A stretch of 64,000 nucleotides of DNA from Blumeriella jaapii (GCA_009599575.1 VWND01000002.1:1-64000); one strand, 5' to 3'; positions 1-13,389 are shown, counted from the stretch's first letter. Notes: a model not told the origin generated them from the sequence alone. Program-made: numbers and translations.

Positions 1-84
1 ATTTCCATTACTTATTCTATTATATGTTTTTATTTATTTATTATTTATTTTAAATTAATACGCTTTTTTAACTTTAACTTTTTC

Positions 85-412
85 TATTATATTCTATTAT
101 ATTCTATTATATTCTATTATATTCTATTATATTCTATTATATATTTTATTTTATATTTTATTATATTCTATTTATTTCTATTATATTCTATTATATTCTA
201 TTATATTCTATTATATTCTATTATATTCTATTATATTCTATTATATTCTATTATATTCTATTATATTCTATTATATTCTATTATATTCTATTATATATTT
301 TATTATATTTTATTATATTCTATTATATATTCTATATATTCTATTATATTCCATTATATTCTATTATATTCTATTATATTCTATTATATTTTATTATATT
401 TTCTTATATTTT
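85..412. repeat. 10-bp AT minisatellite at the telomere-side edge
   Basis: A 10-bp unit, ATTCTATTAT and close variants, is repeated head to tail for about 330 bp, with short breaks near 140-170 and 295-350. No gene is possible here. Its place at the outer edge of a block of subtelomeric repeats suggests a chromosome-end satellite, although the window shows no telomere array. Confidence 0.9.
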
Positions 413-424
413 CTTATTTTTCAT

Positions 425-670
425 GATATTCTATTAATATATTCTGTTAATATATTTTGTTAATATATTTTGTTAACATATTTTTGTTAATATATTTTGT
501 TAATATATTTTGTTAATATATTTTGCATTTCTAATATATTTTGTTAATCAATTTTTAATCAGTTTTTTTAATATAATTTTGAATGCATTTTTATAATATA
601 TTTTTTAATATATTTTTTAATATATTTTTTAATATATTTTTTAATATCTTTTTTAATATATTTTTTTAAT
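425..670. repeat. 12-14-bp TTAATATATTTTG-type repeat
   Basis: After the 10-bp array the sequence changes to imperfect copies of TTGTTAATATATTT (425-545), then TTTTTAATATAT (590-665). The unit length drifts between 12 and 14 bp. It looks like a second, independently expanded minisatellite abutting the first. Confidence 0.8.
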
Positions 671-921
671 TTGATTATTTTAATAAAGAAATTAATATAT
701 TATTTCAATTTTTTTTTCGTTATATATTTTTCCCTTATAATTCATCCGCTTTTTAATTTCTAATTTTATGTTATATTTATTTCTATATTATTATTCTTTC
801 AATTTACATCTTTTTCATTGTATATTTGCTATATATTTTATTAAAGTATTATTTTTTTTAATTTAAATATTATTTTTTGCATATTTAATTGTATGATTTA
901 TTTTATTGAAATCTTAATAAA

Positions 922-930
922 CCCTAACCC
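922..930 (+). repeat. Isolated telomere-like CCCTAACCC
   Basis: One and a half copies of the fungal telomere hexamer, CCCTAA on the plus strand. This orientation fits a telomere to the left. It is a single interstitial occurrence, not an array, so it is only weak support for orientation. Confidence 0.5.
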
Positions 931-1689
931 TTTTTTTAAATTTATACGTTTTTATTCAATTTTTTTATTAATTTTATTTATTTATTTTATTTTGTTATAA
1001 TAAAAACGCTGTCTTTTATATAATATAATATATTATATCTTTAAGTTCATTTATCTATTACAAATTATTTCTTTCTAATTTATAAAATATTTCATTTTTA
1101 TTTTATTTCATTTTTTAATTATATATTTATTTTCGAATAATTTATACGCTTCTTATTATTTATTTTATTATATATTTTATTTATAATTTTTTTCTTTAAA
1201 TTATCAACGCTATCTTCTGCCTATTTTTTAATATAATTTTAATTTTTATTTTTTATTTTTTTATTTTTTTCTTATAATTAACAATTTAAATTTTATTTAT
1301 TAGTTTATTTTTTGATTTATTTTTTTTATATATTATTTCCTTACAATATATAAGCTTTTATTTATTTATTTGATAATATTCTTTTTTATTTAATTTAATA
1401 ATTATTTAATACTAAGTTTTTCTTTTATACGCTATCTTTTGATTATTATAATTAATACTTTTTTATAACTTGTACGCTCTTTTTTGCTTGTTTTATAATA
1501 TATTATATTTATTTATAGAAACAATTAAATTTATACATTTTTTATTACTTGTTTTATTATATTTTTTTAGGGCATTTATTTATATATTAATTTTTTTAGT
1601 AGATACGCTCCCTATGGTTTTTTTTATTTTTTATTTTATTTATTTTATTTCTGTTTTATTTCTGTTTAATTTATTTTTTGTTTTTATTT

Positions 1690-2466
1690 TATTTTTAGTT
1701 TACTTTTGTTTTGTTTCCATTTTACTTTTATTTTACTTTTATTTTATTTCTATTTTATTTTTATTTTATTTCTTTTTTATTTTTTTATTTCTATTTATTT
1801 ATATATTATTCTTTTATAATATATACGATTTTCGTAGCTTATTTTATTATTTATTTTATTTCTATTTTAATTTTGTTTTAATTTATTACAATATAAACGA
1901 TTCCTATTGCTTATATTATTATACAATTTTTATGTCAATTATATTTTACTTTTTTATAATACAAACGCTTTACTTTTATTATATTTCTATTTTAATTTTA
2001 TTTTACTTTTATTTTACTTTTGTTTTACTCTTATTTTACTTTTATTTTACTTTCATTTTATTTCTATTCTAATTCTTTACAGCTTATACGATTTCTATTA
2101 CTTATTATATTATATAATTTTTGATTTAATTATATATTATTTTTTTATAATGCAAATGTTTTACTATTATTTTACTTTTATTTTACTTTTATATTACTTT
2201 TATTTTATTTTTATTTCAATTTTTTTTTTACTCGTATTTTATTTCTAATTTTTTTTTTTAATTCTTTACAATTTAAACGATTTTTTATTGCTTATTTTAT
2301 TATACAATTTTTGATTTATTTATATATTACTTTCTTATAATACAAACGCTTCAATTCTTTTTAGTTTTTTGATTAACTTTTATTTTACTTTTGGTTACTT
2401 TTATTTTATTTGTATTTTACTTTTTTTTCAATTTTATTTTGATATTGTTTTTACTTTTATTTTTTT

Positions 2467-2506
<40 letters not shown>

Positions 2507-2700
2507 ACTTTTATTTCACTTTTATCTTACTTTTATTTCTATTTTATTTCTATTTTATTTCTATTTTATTTCTATTTTATTTTCTATTTTATTTCTATTT
2601 TATTTCTATTTTTATTTCTATTTTATTTCTATTTTATTTCTATTTTATTTCTATTTTATTTCTATTTTATTTCTATTTTATTTCTATTTTATTTTTTTTT
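1690..2700. repeat. Pyrimidine-tract minisatellites (TTTTATTTCTA type)
   Basis: Between 1690 and 2240 runs of TTTTACTTTTA and TTTTATTTCTA alternate. From about 2528 to 2695 an 11-bp TTTTATTTCTA unit repeats nearly perfectly, and T homopolymers of 20 or more bases lie near 2465-2500. The plus strand is almost pure pyrimidine for hundreds of bases, a composition that can form triplex or unwound DNA. It overlaps the ACGCTATC repeat. Confidence 0.8.
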
Positions 2701-5700
2701 TTTTTTTTTTTTATTTTTTTTTTTATTTTATAATAAACGCTATCCGTTGCAAATCTTTTAATAAATCTTTTTATTATAATTTATACGCTATTTTCTGCTG
2801 GTTTTATTATGTATATTTTATTTTAATATGTTTTTCATATCTTTTGCTTTTTTTTTTTTTTTTTTTTTTTTTTTATTTATTTTTTTATTTTTTTATAAAT
2901 AAAATTTTTATAATTTGAAACGCCCCCCGTTTTTTTCGTTTAATTTAAATTAAACTTTATTTATTTATTTATATTATTATTTCTTATAATATATACGCTA
3001 TACCCAGTTTAAATTATTATATACTTTAAATTTTTAATTTATAATCTTTTTTTATGAATTTTAAGCTGATTTTTTTGTTTTTTTTATTATAATTTTTTTT
3101 TTTTCGATTTTTATATTATTGTTTTTAAATTTTAAGCTATTTTTTTGTCTTTTGTATTATGAATTTATTTCTTTAGATTTTTATTTTAATTTTTTATAAT
3201 TTATATTATGTTATATATTAATATTCTTTTATAATTTTTATTTATACTTTTTTCTGATATATATTTATTTATATATTTATTTATTATAAATTAAACGCCA
3301 CTTTGTTTTTTGTAATATAAGTTTTTTTTATTATTTATATTTATCTTTCTTTTATTTTATACGCTATTTTTTATTTATTTATTAAATATAATAATTATTT
3401 AATTTATATATTATTTAATATATATATTATTTAATTTATATATTATGTAATTTTTAATTTATACGCTATTCTTGCCTATTTTATTATAATATTATATTTT
3501 GATTTATATATTATTTCCCTAGAACTTATACGCTTTTTTTTTTCTTATTTAATTATATATTTAAATAAATAAATAATTTTTCCGAAATATAAGTTTTACT
3601 TTCTATTTATTTTATTATATATATTTAATTTTTATAATTTTTTAAAATTTCTTTTACTTTTTCTATTATATAATTTTTGTTTTTTTTGTTTTACTTATTT
3701 ATATTATAAATCTTTATAATTTAAATACCACCTTCTGTTTATTATAATTTAAATTATTTTTCTAATAATATTTTTTTCTTATAATATATACACTATCTGC
3801 TTTTATTTTAATATAAGTTTTAATTTTTAATTATATTATTTTTCATAACTTAAACGCTACCGCTTTGTTTTTTTTTTATTAAAAAAATCTTTTTTATTTA
3901 AATATTAATTTTTAAAAATATATATCTTATTTTATACTTATTATTTTATTTTTTTAATATTTTAAATTTTTTTTAAATATTTATACTATACTATTTTTTT
4001 TTATATATTTATATAAATAAAGGTTTTTTTTATTACGCTATCCGCTGTTTTTTAATCAATTAGTTTTTTTCATAACTAAAGTTTTCTTTAAATTAATTTA
4101 TTAAATATTTTATTTTATAATTATTTTTATAATAATTCTCGTATTTTATACGCTATTTAATTTAAGAGTTTTTCTTTAAATATTTTATTTTTACAAAATT
4201 TTTATTACTTAAATTTATTTTACCGTTATTTTTATTTTGCTTATTTTATACTTTTATTTTTATTTTAAAATTATTTTTTATAATATATTAAATTTCGTAA
4301 AAATATTTATTCTTCTGCAATTTATTCGTTAATTCTTATTTTGCTTATTTTAGTTAATACCTTTTTTTCAATTATTATATGATTTTCCTTGCCGGTTACT
4401 CGGTATTTTCATTTTTAGCTTTTTTTTTTTTTTTTTTAATTATTTTCAATTATACGATATATAAATTTTTTATTTATTTTTTTCTTTATATTTTTTTATA
4501 ATATTATTAACATTTGTAATATATAATTGTAATATTTTTTGCTATTGAGGCCTTTTTTACTTTTTTTGTTTATTTTATAATATATTTTATTTTTTTACAA
4601 ATTATACGATTTTTTTTGCTTTGCTTTTTTTTTTTTAAATATTAATTGTATAAATCATATATTATTTAAACTGATTATTTTGATGTTTTTTCTGTTTTAA
4701 AATTTTTTATTTTATATTTTATTTATATAAAATAATTTTTAACTTTTGTTTATTAACCGTTATTCGCATTTTTACTTATTGAATCAAAAATTACGGTTTT
4801 TTAAAAAAATATACGATCTTGTTATTTTGCTTATTATATTATATATTTCAATTTTATGAATTTTATTATATTGAATTTTATTTTATTTGAATTTTATTTT
4901 ATTTATTTTTTTAATTTATTTTTTTTTATTAAATTTTCATTTAATAAATTTTTTTTAGGCGTATTTTTTTTTTTCAAACTTTTTTAAAAAAACATTTTGT
5001 TTATTTAAATAATATTTTACTTTTTGCTATTTAATCATTTGTTACATTTTGCAAATATTATAATAAATATATATATTTTTAATAAATTAAATTTATAAAA
5101 TTACGATTTTGTTATTTTTCATATTTTATTATATATTTTATTATTATAAACTATACGTTATTTAAGTTTATTTAAGCGTAATTTTTTTTTTTTTTATTTT
5201 TTTAAAATATATTCTGTTTAAACAGTTTATATATTACTTTTTATTATATAATTTTTTTTTTATACTTTTGTTTGATTTTTAATAAATTTTACCTTTTATA
5301 AAATACTCGGGTTTATTACCTTTTTCCTTTTTTTTCAAATTTTTTTTATAAATTATAAGTAGTTTAAGTTTCTTAAGCGTAATTCTTTTTTGCTTTTTTA
5401 AAATATATTTTATTTATATAAATTTTATTTTACTTTTTTTTTATTTAATTTTTTATTTTTTGGAATATTTTTATAGAAAATTATATTTTTTTAAAATATT
5501 AGCTATTTTAAATCTTTTAATACTTTTTTTTACGTTTTTTTTAATACATTTTGTTTATAAAATATATATTTTTGCTTTTTGTTATTTAGTTTTTTTTTAC
5601 ATTTTTACTCATTTTATAAAAAATTTTATTATTTATAAATTATACAATTTGTTAGCTCTGCTTATTTTATATATATATTTTATTTTAATTTTATAATTTT

Positions 5701-6362
5701 TATATTATTTAAAGCTATTATATCGGAATATTTTGTTTATGCTTATTTTATAAATTATTTTATTTTTATATATTATACGCTATCTTCTGTGGCTAAACTA
5801 TTGTTTTATTTTTTTATTTATTATATAATATATTTTTTTTAATTATATATCTAATTTATAAATTTTCTTTTATCAAATATTACGCGATTTCCTGTTTTTG
5901 TAAATTATCGATTAATAAATTTATAAAATATAAAATATTTTTTGTTTTTATATACTATCAATTACTAATTGATTTTATAAAATGAAATACAATTTTTACA
6001 ATTTATATATTGTTTTTTAAAATAATATAAATTTTGCGAATTTTATTTAATTTTGAAAATTATATAAATTGAATTGCTTTTGCTTTTATCGCTACTTTTA
6101 ATAATTTTTATTTATATAATTTCCATTTGCTTAATATAAAATTAAAAAATTTATTAAATAATCTTTGGTACTAAAACATATATATATTCAATTTTATCGA
6201 TACGTTAATTAAATAATTTTAAAAGATTTTATTAAATATTTATTTTTTTTTGTAGAAAAAAAAATCGAAATTTTGAAAAAAATCGAAAATTTTGAAAAAA
6301 GTTCGAAAAATTGAAAAAAAAAAAAAAAAATTGAAAATAAAAAAAAAGTGAAGAATAATGTG

Positions 6363-6520
6363 TAATACCCTTTTTAATTCTTTTCTTTTTACAATATTAT
6401 TAGCTTACAAGCTCGCCCGCAAGCTTATAAGGTTTTTATTCTTTTGATTATAGCTTATTATCATAAGCTCACCAACTAAGCTAACGGGCAGTTTGGTGTG
6501 GTTTGGTTGCAAAAAATACA
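6363..6520. other. Small GC-normal island in AT-rich DNA
   Basis: Around 6395-6515 the composition returns to normal, with several AGCTTA/TAAGCT motifs in both orientations (AGCTTACAAGCT, AAGCTTATAAGG, TAGCTTATTATCATAAGC) followed by a GT-rich stretch ending GGTTTGGTTGC. It lies just beyond an A-rich stretch of AAAATCGAAAATTTTG repeats (6240-6350). I do not recognise it. It could be a remnant of a transposon end or single-copy DNA spared by RIP. Confidence 0.5.
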
Positions 6521-8075
6521 ATAAAATCTAATTATAACCTTTATTTTCAAATCAAACTTTACGTTACGATTAATATTATAATAAAAATTAAAAAATCTGT
6601 TATTTATAATTTTGTTATTATAAAAAAATATATATATATAAACTTTAATAATTTTCAAGTAATTATTTTTTTTTTTTGGCGTTTTTTTTTAAGTTTAATC
6701 GAAAATTTCCAATATGTTTCAAATTTTGTAGCCGAAAAATTTAATAATTTTTTTTTTATATATTTTTTTTTTAATAATTATTTAAAATAATTATATTAAT
6801 TACTCTCGATAATAAATTATAATTAAAAATAAAAACTAATATTATTATATATCTTATAAAAATCATATTTAAAAATTTAATTATTTCAATAACATATATA
6901 AATTTAATTTGAATTAAATTATTATAAAAAAGCAAAAAGTAATTGTTTTCGTTTTAGAATTTAATTTACAATTTGTTATATATATTTATAGTATATATCA
7001 GATATTATAAAATATATAAATTTTTTTCAATTTATTTATTATTTTACATTTTTTAAATAAAAGTTAAAAAAAAAAAAAAAAAATTATTAAATAGATTGAT
7101 ATATTATTTTTTATTATATATTCTATATTATATTAATAAATTTTTTCTCTATTTTATTTACTATTTTATTTACTATTTCATATTGTTATATATTATATTT
7201 CTTATATATCCGATATTATATTAATATATTTTTTTTTTTTTTTTTTTTAGTATTTCAAATTTCTATATAAAAGTCTTTTTAGATTTTCTTTTTTTTAAAA
7301 AGATTTATATATATTAATTTATATTTTCATTTTAATATTTACTTTGAAATTCATATATTAATAAATATTTAAAAAAAAATTATAATTACTATTTTTGTTA
7401 TTTTAATCATATACTTCACTTCGAGTTTTATTTATATTATTATATAAAAAGGTATGAAAATTTTTTAATTGCGTTTTTCGAATTTACTTCGTAGTTTTTA
7501 ATATAATTTTGTATTATATCGCCGATAAATATATTATATATTTTTTCTTATATCTGTTAATTTAATCTTAATATGTATAATTTTTTTTAAATAATTATTA
7601 ATTATATTTGTAGTTATGGCCCCTTATTTTTAAACCAAACTTATTGTAAAAATGAATTAAATAATAAAAATAAGGAAATTCGATAATTAAATTAATTTAA
7701 TAAATTAACAAACCCAGCTTTAATTTAAATTATTATAAAAATAATTATTTTATTATTATAAAAGTAATTATAAATTGTTTTTATTTGCGTTTTCAAATTT
7801 ATTAAATATTTTGTTTTTTTTTTATATTTTTATTATATAGCCGAAAGATTTATTAATATATTTATATTATTAATATTATATTGTATTTTAATAAAGGAAA
7901 TTTGAAGTAATTAATTGCATTGTTATATTAATATGTAAAAGCTTAATTTTTTTTTATTTGTATTCTTATGTAAAAAGTTAAAAACAATATTAATATTTGC
8001 GTTTTTCAAATTTAATTAATAATTTCAAATATATTTACGTTTATATTTATATTTAGATTTAAGTTTCTATTTTTC
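6521..8075. other. AT-rich stretch without recognisable genes
   Basis: I see long A and T runs, scattered TTTGCGTTTTTCGAATTTA-like motifs (near 7470, 7785 and 8000) and no coding signal in any frame. The short open frames near 6476-6790 have no protein-like composition. Confidence 0.6.
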
Positions 8076-8350
8076 ACGTTTTTATTTATATTTATATTTC
8101 TATTTATATTTCTATTTATATTTCTATTTATATTTCTATTTATATTTTTAATTATATTTCTATTTATATTTCTATTTATATTTCTATTTATATTTCTATT
8201 TATATTTCTATTTCTATTTCTATTTATATTTCTAATTATATTTCTATTTAATTTCTATTTCTATTTTTATTTCTATTTCTATTTTTATTTCTATTTTTAT
8301 TTCTATTTCTATTTCTATTTCTATTTTTATTTCTATTTATATTTATTTAT
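8076..8350. repeat. 12-bp ATTTCTATTTAT minisatellite
   Basis: About 20 near-identical copies of a 12-bp unit, shading into a 6-bp ATTTCT/ATTTTT form at the right end. It immediately follows the 3' end of the helicase pseudogene, on its telomere-proximal side. Confidence 0.9.
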
Positions 8351-8754
8351 ATCAAATGTTTTAATGAATTTCAGACAGATAAAATATTAATAATTTAATT
8401 TGTAAAGGAAATAAAAATTTAATTTAAGATATTTCATTTGTTAAGTTAATAAATATATATTTAAGATTTAAAATAGATTTAGTATTTAATTCCGTAATAT
8501 AAACCTGTTTAGTAAAACTTTTTATAAAACTATTTATATTCGAAATAGATTTATTATTAAATAGATTTTGATAATAATCGGAATTTCGGTTTTTAGGCTA
8601 TAATTCATTTTGTTTAAATAATAAACTTATTATTTGATAAACAAAATTTATTAATACACATTTATTTTCAAATTCGAAAGATTGACGTAATCGATAACAA
8701 ATAACAGTAGGTAATAAACAAATAAAATAATAATTATTTTCGTATAAATAAAAA

Positions 8755-10194
8755 CTATTTCGAATAAATTCTTTTTTTTATATTTTGTGAAAATAAATCA
8801 AGATTCGCAAATTTAATATAATCGCGAGTATAATGATTATTAGTATTTTGCGTATAAATAAAATAATAATACGTGCAAAAATTATTATTTTCAAAACTTT
8901 GCGATAAAACCCAAATTAAATTATTTTTTGCGTTTTCGATTTTTTTTGTAATTGTATTAATAATTTGCGTTTGTTTTTCGTAAATATTATTACGATTTAT
9001 ACAAAGATCGCAATTTGCATTAGTTTTAGAATATTGATTTAAAATAGTATTATTTAAATATAAAGAAATTAATCGTTTACGACAGATTATTTCGCGTAAA
9101 TAACTTTTAATTAATCTTTTATTTAACGAATCGTTTTCGATTTCTTTTTTAAAATCTGAATTATAAAAAAACATCGATATAGTTTCGTTTTTATCGCGGC
9201 CGGCCCGACTGGAACTTTGTAAAAAACCGTTAAATTCGAAAGCTAATTTATAATAAATAGTAGCACGTATATTAGAATAATCAAAGCTTTTTTGCAAACC
9301 GCTAGTATAAATTAAAATATTATAAAAAGTTGTATAATCGGTAGTAAAACTTTTTAAAACCGATTTTTTTTTATTTTTTGATAATTCAGACGTATATTTC
9401 GCGCAATCTAAAAATTCAGATAATTTATCGATAAGCGCAATTGTAGAACAAAATATTATTATTTTATTTAAATATGATTTAAAATTCGATTTTAATTTAA
9501 AATAATATTTTTCGATTTTTTTAAATTTATTTTGCATACTTTTAGATTTAAAACTTAAAGCTCGATATGATATATTATTACGTAAATAATCGGCCCGTAT
9601 TTTAGCAAAAGTTTGTAAATTTAATTTATTAATCAATTGATTTTCTTGATTTACGGATAATGTACTAGTTAAAAATACTGTTTGAATTTTCAAATTAAGA
9701 ATTTTTTTAAATTGATATATTATAAAACGATAATTAGCCGCAGTTATTAGCAAATAACATTCGTTTTAATATAATTTTATTAATTTTTCTTTTATCGATT
9801 TTATTTATTAATAAATTAATAAATATATCGTTTTTCAAAGTTTTAATAAAAATAAAAGTTATAGTTTTAAATTTAAGATTATTTTCGTAATTATTAACAG
9901 GAATTCCAAATTTATTTGCACGTTTAAATAAATCGCTTTTTAAACTAATTAACGGTACGATAATAATAGTAATTTTTTGGCGTTAGATAAAGCAGCGCAT
10001 AATAAATAAATCAAAGATTTACTATTATTAGTAGGTAATATTCCTAATATATAAGGCATTTTTAATAAAATACTTTTTAATAAAGTTTTTTGTTCAGGAA
10101 TAATAAAATCGATTTCGGAATTATTTAAAAAAAATTCGCGTAATAATAATAATAACGTATTATTTTCGATAGGTATAATAGATAAATAATTCAA
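8755..10194 (-). pseudogene. RecQ-like SF2 helicase core of the TLH remnant
   Basis: Motifs read in order on the minus strand. Motif I is LPTNNSKS, where PTGxGKS is expected. Motif Ia is TIIIVPLISL. Motif II is NECY in place of DECH, preceded by a stop and followed by LLITAANYRF. Motif III is FLTSTL, motif IV IIFCSTIALIDKLSEFL, motif V YTSGLQKSFDYSNIRATIYY and motif VI FLQSSSRAGRDKNET. After motif VI, CRKRLISLYLNN and CDLC resemble a RecQ zinc-binding segment. Both ATPase motifs have lost essential residues (Gly to Asn and Ser; Asp to Asn; His to Tyr), each by a transition. Motif I and motif Ia are in different frames, offset by one base at the T6 run 9973-9978. Confidence 0.88.
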
Positions 10195-13086
10195 ATTTGT
10201 AAGCTTAATTTTTTTATTAATTGAATTATATTCGAAAGACGCTTGTCTATTATGTTTTTTTTAGCTTTTGAATTATTATTTAATAAAGGTTTTTGATAAC
10301 GTAATGCAAAAGTCAAAGATTCAGTTTTGTTTTTATTAATTTTAATTTTATTAATAATATCGAGATTATTTAAAAATGAATTATTAATAATTTCTTTATT
10401 ATTTAAGCCGAAAAAATCAAAATAACGAAAGCAAAATTGTAAATATTTTGATTGCAAATCGCTTTGCGTATTTTCGAAAATATTCGAATTACGGCCATAA
10501 TTTAATTTTTCAGTTATTAACGAATAATTCATTTGATTCGCTTGAAGCTTATTATTCGTAAAACTATTATTAGAATTAATTAATGTAATAGAATTGATAT
10601 CAAGATTTTTTTTATAAAATATTTAATAATAGCTATAATAATTTGACGATATTTTTGAATAGTTAAAGATTAACTAATTTTTATTAAACAAAATGATTTT
10701 AAATAATTAGAAATATCGGCCGATTTTAAAAATCTTTTGTTTATATAAAAAAAATAAGCACTAACTGTTTTATATTGATTATTATTCGCCGAAATACTAA
10801 TATTTAATATTTTAATAAATGGTTTTATTAAAACCATATAATATAATACTAAAGTACTAATTTTTAAAGAAATATATTTTATATTCGAAGCTAGCTTTTC
10901 ACTAGAATATTGCGATTTAAATTTATTAATATTTATAATAAATAAACCATTTTTAATATTAAGAAATAATTCTTTTTTATTTTTACGCGAATTACAACTT
11001 TTAAGTGAAGTAAGTTCGGTTCCTCGAATAGGTAAACCATAATTTAAATAAAAATCAATCAAAAATAACTTTTTTAAATTGAAATTTAATTTTAAATAAG
11101 CTTTAATTGCTTAGGGTTTAATTTGTAATTTTTGATTCGAAAAATTATAAAAACGAGCTCGTAATTTTGACGATTTAATAACTTTATTAAATAATCATTT
11201 ATCGTTTGCTTTTTTATTAGGATGTAAATTTTTGAAAGATAAAAAAGGCGTTGTATTATTACGATCTTCGTATTTTGCAAAATCAGCTAACGTAATATGA
11301 TTATATTCGCTTTCTGAAATATTAAAAAAAAGATCGTTTTTTAATATTTGCTCGGTTTCTAAAATTAATTTTTTAAATATAAATCGCAAATTGTTAATAT
11401 TTAAAACAACGTTTTTATAACTAATTGTATTTTCAGTCAAATTATGAATTGTAATATTACTATTGCTTGAAAGATTTTTATTTATAATAAAACAAAACGA
11501 TCGGTGTAATAGCAATTCGCTTAATGCAATATTCGAATTATTTTTAAAAAAATTATTTATTAATTTAGTTAAAATATTATTTAAATTACTTTGAGAATTA
11601 CAAACAAGAATATTTATAGCTTTATTTAAAAATATTAATTGCGAGCAATATATAAATTTAGAATAATAGCCAGATAAATCTAGAGTATTTCGTAAAGTAA
11701 AATTAGATTTTAAACTTTTAATTGTAAAATAAGCGTTAATAGGACTTTCGAATATATTTAAATTTTGTTTTTAAATTAAAATTTCAAAAATAATATTACT
11801 TAATAATTTTTGAAATTCGATTAACAAAGGATTACGATTAGTTTCAGAATTTTTATATTTTTTTAAAAATAAAATATAAGAATTTTGCTTTGTATCTACG
11901 TTTGATAATTTTCCAAAAGACCAAGAATTATTCGAAGTATTGCTATTATTATTAATATTACTTGAATTGCTATTATCCGATAATATAGATTTATTGCTTA
12001 TAGAATTATCGAATTCAATTTCAGAATTATTACTCGATAAATCGTCGATTAAAATTCGATTATTATAAGCTTTATTTATATTTCGATTTTATTTTTTTTG
12101 TGAAATTTTTCGATGAAACTTTAATTTTTGGATCGTTTTATATAATCAATCGCTTGTAATAATAAATCGTCAATTTTTTCTTTTAGTTTTGTATCGATTT
12201 TAAAAATCGGTTTATTAGTTTTATATAATTTTAAATTATAACTACGAAAGAAAAAAGTAATAAAATTATTAAAAAAAAAAAAGCAAAATAATCGACGCGA
12301 GATTTCGATGTAAGTAATATTTTAAATTTTTTATTGCTTATTTTATTAGGCTCAAAACTATTTAAAATATTTAAATAACTTTTATTTATCCAAGTAATTT
12401 TATTTAAACTTAAATAAAGAATTTCTTGAATATTATCGATTATAAATTTAATTAATTCGTCGTTTTTATTTTGATTATATAATTCATATAAATCGTATAA
12501 TTTTTGCGGCTTATAATTTTGAATAAATTCAGCATATCGAGTTTTTGCTTGAAAATTAGTTAAATTATCGCTAAGATTTATTTTAAAAACGAATTTAAAT
12601 TTTCGTAAAATAAAGATTTTTTCAAATTTAATTTTTCGATTAATAAATTTTGAGTTATTAACAAACAAATCAGATGGAAAATCTTTTGAAATTTTATTAA
12701 AATAAATATTATTTTCGATTTCGTTTACTAAATTATCAATTTGTTTTTAACTTCGAAATACTATTTATTTCTTTTAAATAATTGAGTAATTATAATTGAA
12801 TAATATTTATTAATATCATTTGCAACAATAATTTCGATTTTATTTGTATGAATTTTTTTAATATGTTTTTTTGATATTTATACGATTTGCTAGAATTAAA
12901 AAAAACAAAAATCGCATTTAAAATTGTTTTGCGATATTTCGAGTTTTGAAAAAAGTTTTTTAAATCGAATTTTAATGAAAAAAGTCGTATTAATTCTAAA
13001 CTGTTTTTCAAAGATTCGATTTTTAACGATTGATAAATAATTAAGCCTTGTTTAATTAATTTATTTCGATTGTTTTTTGAAATTGA

Positions 13087-13149
13087 ATGGAAATGATTTT
13101 TACGTATATGTTGTTCAAATCCAGTAATAAATGAATTACAAAACAAACA
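13087..13149 (-). other. Cys2His2-type finger at the TLH N-terminus
   Basis: Residues 55-75 of the 13311-12790 frame read CLFCNSFITGFEQHIRKNHFH: Cys-x2-Cys, nine residues, His-x4-His, with another His two residues on. Spacing and position match the N-terminal finger found in many fungal TLH proteins and in subtelomeric relatives. All four putative ligands remain, unlike the helicase motifs downstream. DNA or RNA binding is a family inference. Confidence 0.65.
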
Positions 13150-13389
13150 AAGCAATAATTCAAAATTTATATAATAAAATAAAAAGTAAAAATCAGGTAA
13201 ATTTTGAAACGCTTGTTTAGGATTTAAATCGTTAGTAATACGAAAGTTATTAAAATAATAAATATTAGCGCTGTTTATCAAAGGGGTGGAAGATACTTGA
13301 ATATTTGACATATCGAATTTTTTAAAAAAAAATCGTATAATCGAAGAAATTCGAAGAAAATAAGAATAAGTTTTTTTTAGGGGTTTTTT

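Larger units (their letters stand above)
740..5900. repeat. Degenerate subtelomeric repeat with ACGCTATC core
   Basis: Across about 5 kb of T-rich sequence a motif close to TATAATTTATACGCTATC, followed by TTTTGCTTATTTTAT, recurs at irregular spacing, commonly 60-120 bp. Examples lie near 1005, 1147, 1207, 1430, 1474, 1605, 1966, 2345, 2738, 2787, 2996, 3361, 3463, 3528, 3857, 4036, 4149 and 5777; decayed versions read ACGATT. The C and G bases in the core are almost the only ones in the region. I read it as an old, diverged tandem repeat rather than genes; the open frames here are Phe/Tyr/Leu-only low-complexity translations. Confidence 0.75.
8540..13311 (-). pseudogene. Telomere-linked RecQ-type helicase (TLH) pseudogene
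   Basis: A minus-strand reading of about 1,550 residues broken by stops and at least one frameshift. In order it shows an N-terminal Cys2His2 finger (13149-13087), a region of unknown function (12668-12231 and 11515-11092), the conserved fungal TLH block containing GLPIRGTELTSL (start of the 11062-10670 frame), and an SF2 helicase core (10194-8755). Coding sense continues past 8755 to about 8540 as a Cys-rich tail containing CLLPTVICYR. Intact fungal TLH genes lie next to telomeres and encode RecQ-like helicases of similar or greater length; the 3' end here points to the left. In-frame TAA/TAG codons and G-to-A/C-to-T changes in motifs fit RIP, so the product cannot be functional. The start is the first Met of the finger frame. 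Class is secure; exact ends are not. Confidence 0.88.

Noticed and set aside
922..930. A telomere repeat array
   Set aside because: Only one and a half hexamers; no tandem TTAGGG/CCCTAA anywhere at the left edge.
1470..2761. Three long Phe/Tyr/Leu-rich plus-strand ORFs (200, 113 and 130 codons)
   Set aside because: They are translations of T-rich minisatellites; the frames overlap each other and have no protein-like composition beyond TTT, TTA and TAT codons.
5460..6790. Short ORFs at 5460-5696, 6476-6658 and 6503-6790
   Set aside because: AT-only composition, frames on both strands over the same DNA, no recognisable motif.
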